Assembly: GCF_009765375.1 (NCBI RefSeq)
Contig: NZ_VTOK01000001.1
Coordinates: forward strand, 434,001-498,000
DNA: 64,000 bases
Reading direction: 5' to 3'
DNA from: Alteribacillus sp. YIM 98480
GTDB taxonomy: Bacteria; Bacillota; Bacilli; Bacillales; Marinococcaceae
Part shown: piece by piece, positions 61,479-64,000 of the stretch
Position numbering within the stretch: the stretch's first letter is position 1
Layout: each line of letters opens with the position of its first letter
Translations under genes and position numbers: made by a program
The notes under the pieces: model-generated
The model's input: only the letters and a program-made list of their open reading frames with translations
Database searches by the model: none
Told to the model about the DNA's origin: nothing

Positions 61479-61706
61479 ATGAAAGAATTTACGCAGCGGA
61501 AGTTTTACCGTCCTTATGTCAGTCCGTTTGATCCTTGCCCGCCGATCAGGGTAAAGTCTTATGAAACTCCTCCAGAACTCTATTTAGGCTTTCAGCCGCC
61601 CGGCCTTCCGCAGTATAAACCTCATCAGGCCTTATTTTGCGGAACTCTTTGGCCTGTTCTATTTTCTCCGTACGAAAAATCTTATACACGGGGGGATGAA
61701 ACATGA
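61479..61706 (+). CDS. cotJA: Spore coat-associated protein CotJA
   Basis: 75 residues with YRPYVSPFDPCPPIRVKSYETPPELYLGFQPPGLPQY and LFCGTLWPVLFSPYE, typical CotJA. Expressed in the mother cell during sporulation. Overlaps cotJB by four bases. Confidence 0.95.
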   Translation: MKEFTQRKFYRPYVSPFDPCPPIRVKSYETPPELYLGFQPPGLPQYKPHQALFCGTLWPVLFSPYEKSYTRGDET

Positions 61707-61969
61707 GCCAGCATCAGCTTCCGCAAGAATTTTATCCATTAATGGAGGAACTGCAAGCAGTCGACTTTGTATTGGTGGAGCTTACTTTATATTTGGATAC
61801 TCATCCAAATGATACAGCTGCTATTCAGCAATTTAACGAGATGGCGTATTATCGTCATCAACTAGTGCCGCAAATTGAACAATATTATGGACCTTTGCAG
61901 CAATTTGGAAACAGCTATAGCGGTTATCCTTGGAACTGGAACCAATCACCATGGCCGTGGCAACTATAG
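61703..61969 (+). CDS. cotJB: Spore coat protein CotJB
   Basis: 88 residues: EELQAVDFVLVELTLYLDTHPNDTAAIQQFN and the end GPLQQFGNSYSGYPWNWNQSPWPW. Required with CotJC for inner-coat assembly. Overlaps cotJA. Confidence 0.94.
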   Translation: MSQHQLPQEFYPLMEELQAVDFVLVELTLYLDTHPNDTAAIQQFNEMAYYRHQLVPQIEQYYGPLQQFGNSYSGYPWNWNQSPWPWQL

Positions 61970-61985
61970 AAGAAGGAGGCTGCCT

Positions 61986-62555
61986 ATGTGGATATATGAA
62001 AAAAAGCTGCAGTATCCAGTTAGAGTCAGTACATGTAACCCGATGCTGGCAAGATTTTTAATTGAACAATATGGAGGAGCGGATGGTGAGCTTTCGGCGG
62101 CTCTCCGGTATTTAAATCAGCGGTATTCTATACCGGATGAAGTAATTGGATTACTTACTGATATTGGAACGGAAGAGTTTGCTCATTTAGAAATGATAGC
62201 AACAATGGTATATAAACTGACAAAAGATGCTACCCCGGATCAAATGAAAGCAGCAGGTTTAGGAGATCATTATGTAAATCATGATAATGCACTATTTTAT
62301 CATAATGCATCAGGAGTGCCATGGACCGCCTCTTATATTCAGGCAAAAGGCGACCCGATAGCTGATTTGTATGAGGACATAGCTGCAGAAGAGAAAGCAC
62401 GTGCGACATATCAATGGATTATTGACATGTCTGATGATCCTGATTTAAATGACGGCTTGAGATTTTTAAGAGAAAGAGAAGTCGTTCATTCCCAGCGTTT
62501 TAGGGAAGCGGTTGAAATATTAAAAGAAGAAAGAGATAAAAAGAAATATTTTTAA
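61986..62555 (+). CDS. cotJC: CotJC, manganese-catalase-like spore coat protein
   Basis: 189 residues: MWIYEKKLQYPVRVSTCNPMLARFLIEQYGG, metal-site Glu/His in TDIGTEEFAHLEMIATMVYKL and DIAAEEKARATYQWI, RFLREREVVHSQRFREA. A di-manganese catalase-like fold. Third gene of the operon, RBS AGGAGG. Confidence 0.95.
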   Translation: MWIYEKKLQYPVRVSTCNPMLARFLIEQYGGADGELSAALRYLNQRYSIPDEVIGLLTDIGTEEFAHLEMIATMVYKLTKDATPDQMKAAGLGDHYVNHDNALFYHNASGVPWTASYIQAKGDPIADLYEDIAAEEKARATYQWIIDMSDDPDLNDGLRFLREREVVHSQRFREAVEILKEERDKKKYF

Positions 62556-62561
62556 ATCGGA

Positions 62562-62595
62562 AAAAGCAGGCACATGGAAAGTTGTCTGCTTTTAT
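62562..62595 (+). terminator. Terminator after cotJC
   Basis: AAAAGCAG pairs with CTGCTTTT across a 16-base loop, then ATTC. Shared by the convergent gene. Confidence 0.6.
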
Positions 62596-63707
62596 TCTGT
62601 ATGATCCTCAAAATTCTTTAAGTGTAAAAGCCGATCATCTTGTTCTTCCGGAGTGCCGCGGCCGTCTCTATTATTTGTAATAACATACATATTATCATTT
62701 TCAATATATACATCTCGAAGGCGTCCTTCCCCTGAGAAGACAACTTCTATTTCTTCTTCCTCCAAGTTAAATCGCATGAGTTGATTGCCTCTCAACCCTG
62801 TAGCGTAAAGGTTTCTATTATGAAGGGATAGACCGGACGGGGCCCACGTGTTGTTTCCTGAATGAAAAAGTGGAGACTGCATGGCAGAGTTCGTTGCATC
62901 ACCCGTTATGACAGGCCATCCATAATTTTGGCCAGCTTCTATCAAATTGATTTCATCATGTCCAGAAGGTCCGTGTTCCGAGATGTACAACCTTTCATTT
63001 TCATCCCAAGCCAGTCCTTGAGGATTACGGTGGCCGTAAGAAAAAACATAGGAATCCTCCAATGGGTTATCTTCTGGAACCTGGCCGTTTAATTCCATTC
63101 GAAGTATGCTTCCAGCAAGGATTTCAGGCTGTTGTGCTTCGTTTTCCATATCTGCATCTCCTGCAGTGGCATAAAGCATGCCATCTGGTCCAAGTTTCAA
63201 GCGGCCGCCGTTGTGAATGTCAGCGCCTGGTATGTTTTCTAATAGAGGCTTTTGTTCAATCCAATTATCCCCTTGTTTTTTAATAACAGCGATTCGATTA
63301 AACAGAGAATTATTATCACGATAAGTATGATAAACATAAGCAGTTTGGTTTTCTTCAAAATGCTCATCAAGTACAAAGCCGAGCAGACCGCCTTCTCCTT
63401 GGCTGGCTACTTCTTCTTCAAGTTCTACTTGCTGACGGCTTACCGATCCGTCTTTATCGATAAAAGCAATACGACCTTCTCTTTCTGTTACAAAAAAGCC
63501 ATCTTCATAGGGTTGAATCGCCCAAGGAACATTCAGATCGGCTGCAACTGTTTCCACATAAAAATCTTCCCTTTCCGTTCTTTTCTCTGTGTTCGGGCTG
63601 GGGGTTTCTTGTGAAGAATCATATTCTTTTTGGGGCTCTAAAATACAGCCTAAAAGTCCTGCTGACGTTAGGAGAATAATTAAAAACAATGATATTTTAC
63701 AATGCAA
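62592..63707 (-). CDS. PQQ-dependent glucose/sorbosone dehydrogenase-like lipoprotein
   Basis: 371 residues. Lipobox LLGC, then the soluble GSDH beta-propeller: LNVPWAIQPYEDGFFVTEREGRIAFI, EGGLLGFVLDEHF, DIHNGGRLKLGPDGMLYATAGDADM, YSYGHRNPQGLAWD and ISEHGPSGHDEINLIEAGQNYGWPV. Close to YliI-type aldose sugar dehydrogenases using PQQ. Acts outside the membrane. Confidence 0.92.
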   Translation of the reverse strand: MHCKISLFLIILLTSAGLLGCILEPQKEYDSSQETPSPNTEKRTEREDFYVETVAADLNVPWAIQPYEDGFFVTEREGRIAFIDKDGSVSRQQVELEEEVASQGEGGLLGFVLDEHFEENQTAYVYHTYRDNNSLFNRIAVIKKQGDNWIEQKPLLENIPGADIHNGGRLKLGPDGMLYATAGDADMENEAQQPEILAGSILRMELNGQVPEDNPLEDSYVFSYGHRNPQGLAWDENERLYISEHGPSGHDEINLIEAGQNYGWPVITGDATNSAMQSPLFHSGNNTWAPSGLSLHNRNLYATGLRGNQLMRFNLEEEEIEVVFSGEGRLRDVYIENDNMYVITNNRDGRGTPEEQDDRLLHLKNFEDHTE

Positions 63708-63850
63708 AAATCATCCTCCCTCCAATTCTCAATTAGATTTTATTTCTAATTCAACTTATTCCCGATTTATGTTGGACTTAACCTAAAGTATTTTTTTGAG
63801 TTATAATAAATATAAAGATTTTAGGATCGTTTTATTGCAGGAGGAAGTTT

Positions 63851-64000
63851 ATGATAGCGGAAGCGGAAAAATATTTGAAAGAATACTTTGGGTATGATCA
63901 ATTTCGCCCTGGACAGAAAAACATTATAGAAAAAGTTATTGAAAAGAAGCATGTGCTAGGAGTCATGCCTACTGGGGGAGGAAAATCCTTATGTTATCAA
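63851..64000 (+). CDS. recQ: RecQ-family ATP-dependent DNA helicase (5' part, cut by window edge)
   Basis: The first 50 residues show FGYDQFRPGQKNII (Q/0 motif) and GVMPTGGGKSLCYQ (motif I/Walker A), diagnostic of RecQ. RBS AGGAGGAAG with ATG at 63851. The rest is outside the window. Confidence 0.93.
   Translation, partial: MIAEAEKYLKEYFGYDQFRPGQKNIIEKVIEKKHVLGVMPTGGGKSLCYQ

Noticed and set aside
1-64000. CRISPR array, rRNA operon, complete prophage or complete insertion sequence
   Set aside because: No regularly spaced short repeats, rRNA sequence, phage structural genes or transposase gene were seen in the window.

Overview
The window looks like chromosome from an endospore-forming, low-GC member of the Bacillaceae. 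Evidence is an SspH-type spore protein, a complete cotJABC spore-coat operon, strong AGGAGG ribosome-binding sites with frequent GTG/TTG starts, and a YppC/DUF2515 protein. Three TRAP-type substrate-binding proteins and many acidic secreted proteins suggest a salt-tolerant or alkaliphilic lifestyle (inference).

Layout. 1-3.4 kb: end of a molybdopterin sulfite-oxidase-like gene, small spore proteins, a thiol peroxidase whose peroxidatic-cysteine codon is an in-frame TGA followed by a SECIS-like hairpin (candidate selenoprotein), a TetR regulator and a retropepsin-like protease. 3.5-17.6 kb: a catabolic block with aldo/keto reductase, SDR, HSL-type esterase, Baeyer-Villiger monooxygenase, enoyl-CoA hydratase, iron alcohol dehydrogenase, a GAF/PAS histidine kinase with a sigma-54-dependent response regulator, and an aldehyde/alcohol dehydrogenase pair behind a consensus -24/-12 promoter. 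Decayed acyl-CoA synthetase, hydroxyacyl-CoA dehydrogenase and SDR genes lie among them. The set fits oxidation of a ketone or alcohol through an ester to acyl-CoA. 17.8-23.6 kb: SorC-type regulator plus glucitol PTS operon, with sorbitol-6-phosphate dehydrogenase, a fructose-6-phosphate-aldolase-like protein and a HAD phosphatase. 24.2-27.4 kb: DUF454 protein and a two-gene lysine catabolic operon (lysine 6-dehydrogenase plus semialdehyde dehydrogenase). 27.5-32.3 kb: repeat-rich protein and a YtrA-type ABC operon. 33.1-39.9 kb: DctS/DctR/DctB-like sensing module followed by a TAXI-TRAP transporter.

40.2-49.1 kb: mainly envelope and secreted proteins (DUF3298, CAP, DUF421, DUF2254, DUF3889, DUF2515, Cu/Zn SOD, LD-carboxypeptidase). 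49.2-52.2 kb: an encapsulin iron-storage locus made of the shell gene, an IMEF-type cargo gene with a C-terminal LTVGSLKK tag, and a [2Fe-2S] ferredoxin carrying LTIGSLK at its N-terminus. A Fur box lies between the ferredoxin and a divergent gene of unknown function. 52.3-54.7 kb: a degenerate low-GC patch with a broken esterase, a rifamycin ADP-ribosyltransferase gene and a ribonucleotide-reductase remnant. 54.7-64 kb: 3-methyladenine glycosylase, YeeE/YedE transporter, sirtuin, a DctPQM TRAP operon, tRNA-Leu(CAG), a channel-like protein, cotJABC, a PQQ-type sugar dehydrogenase and the start of recQ.

Three families of dispersed intergenic repeats run through the window. Family A (six copies) always sits immediately after the T-tract of a rho-independent terminator, always in the same orientation, and ends in a GC-rich inverted repeat. 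The strongest leads are the candidate selenocysteine peroxiredoxin, the encapsulin locus with its Fur-controlled partner, and the terminator-associated repeat family.
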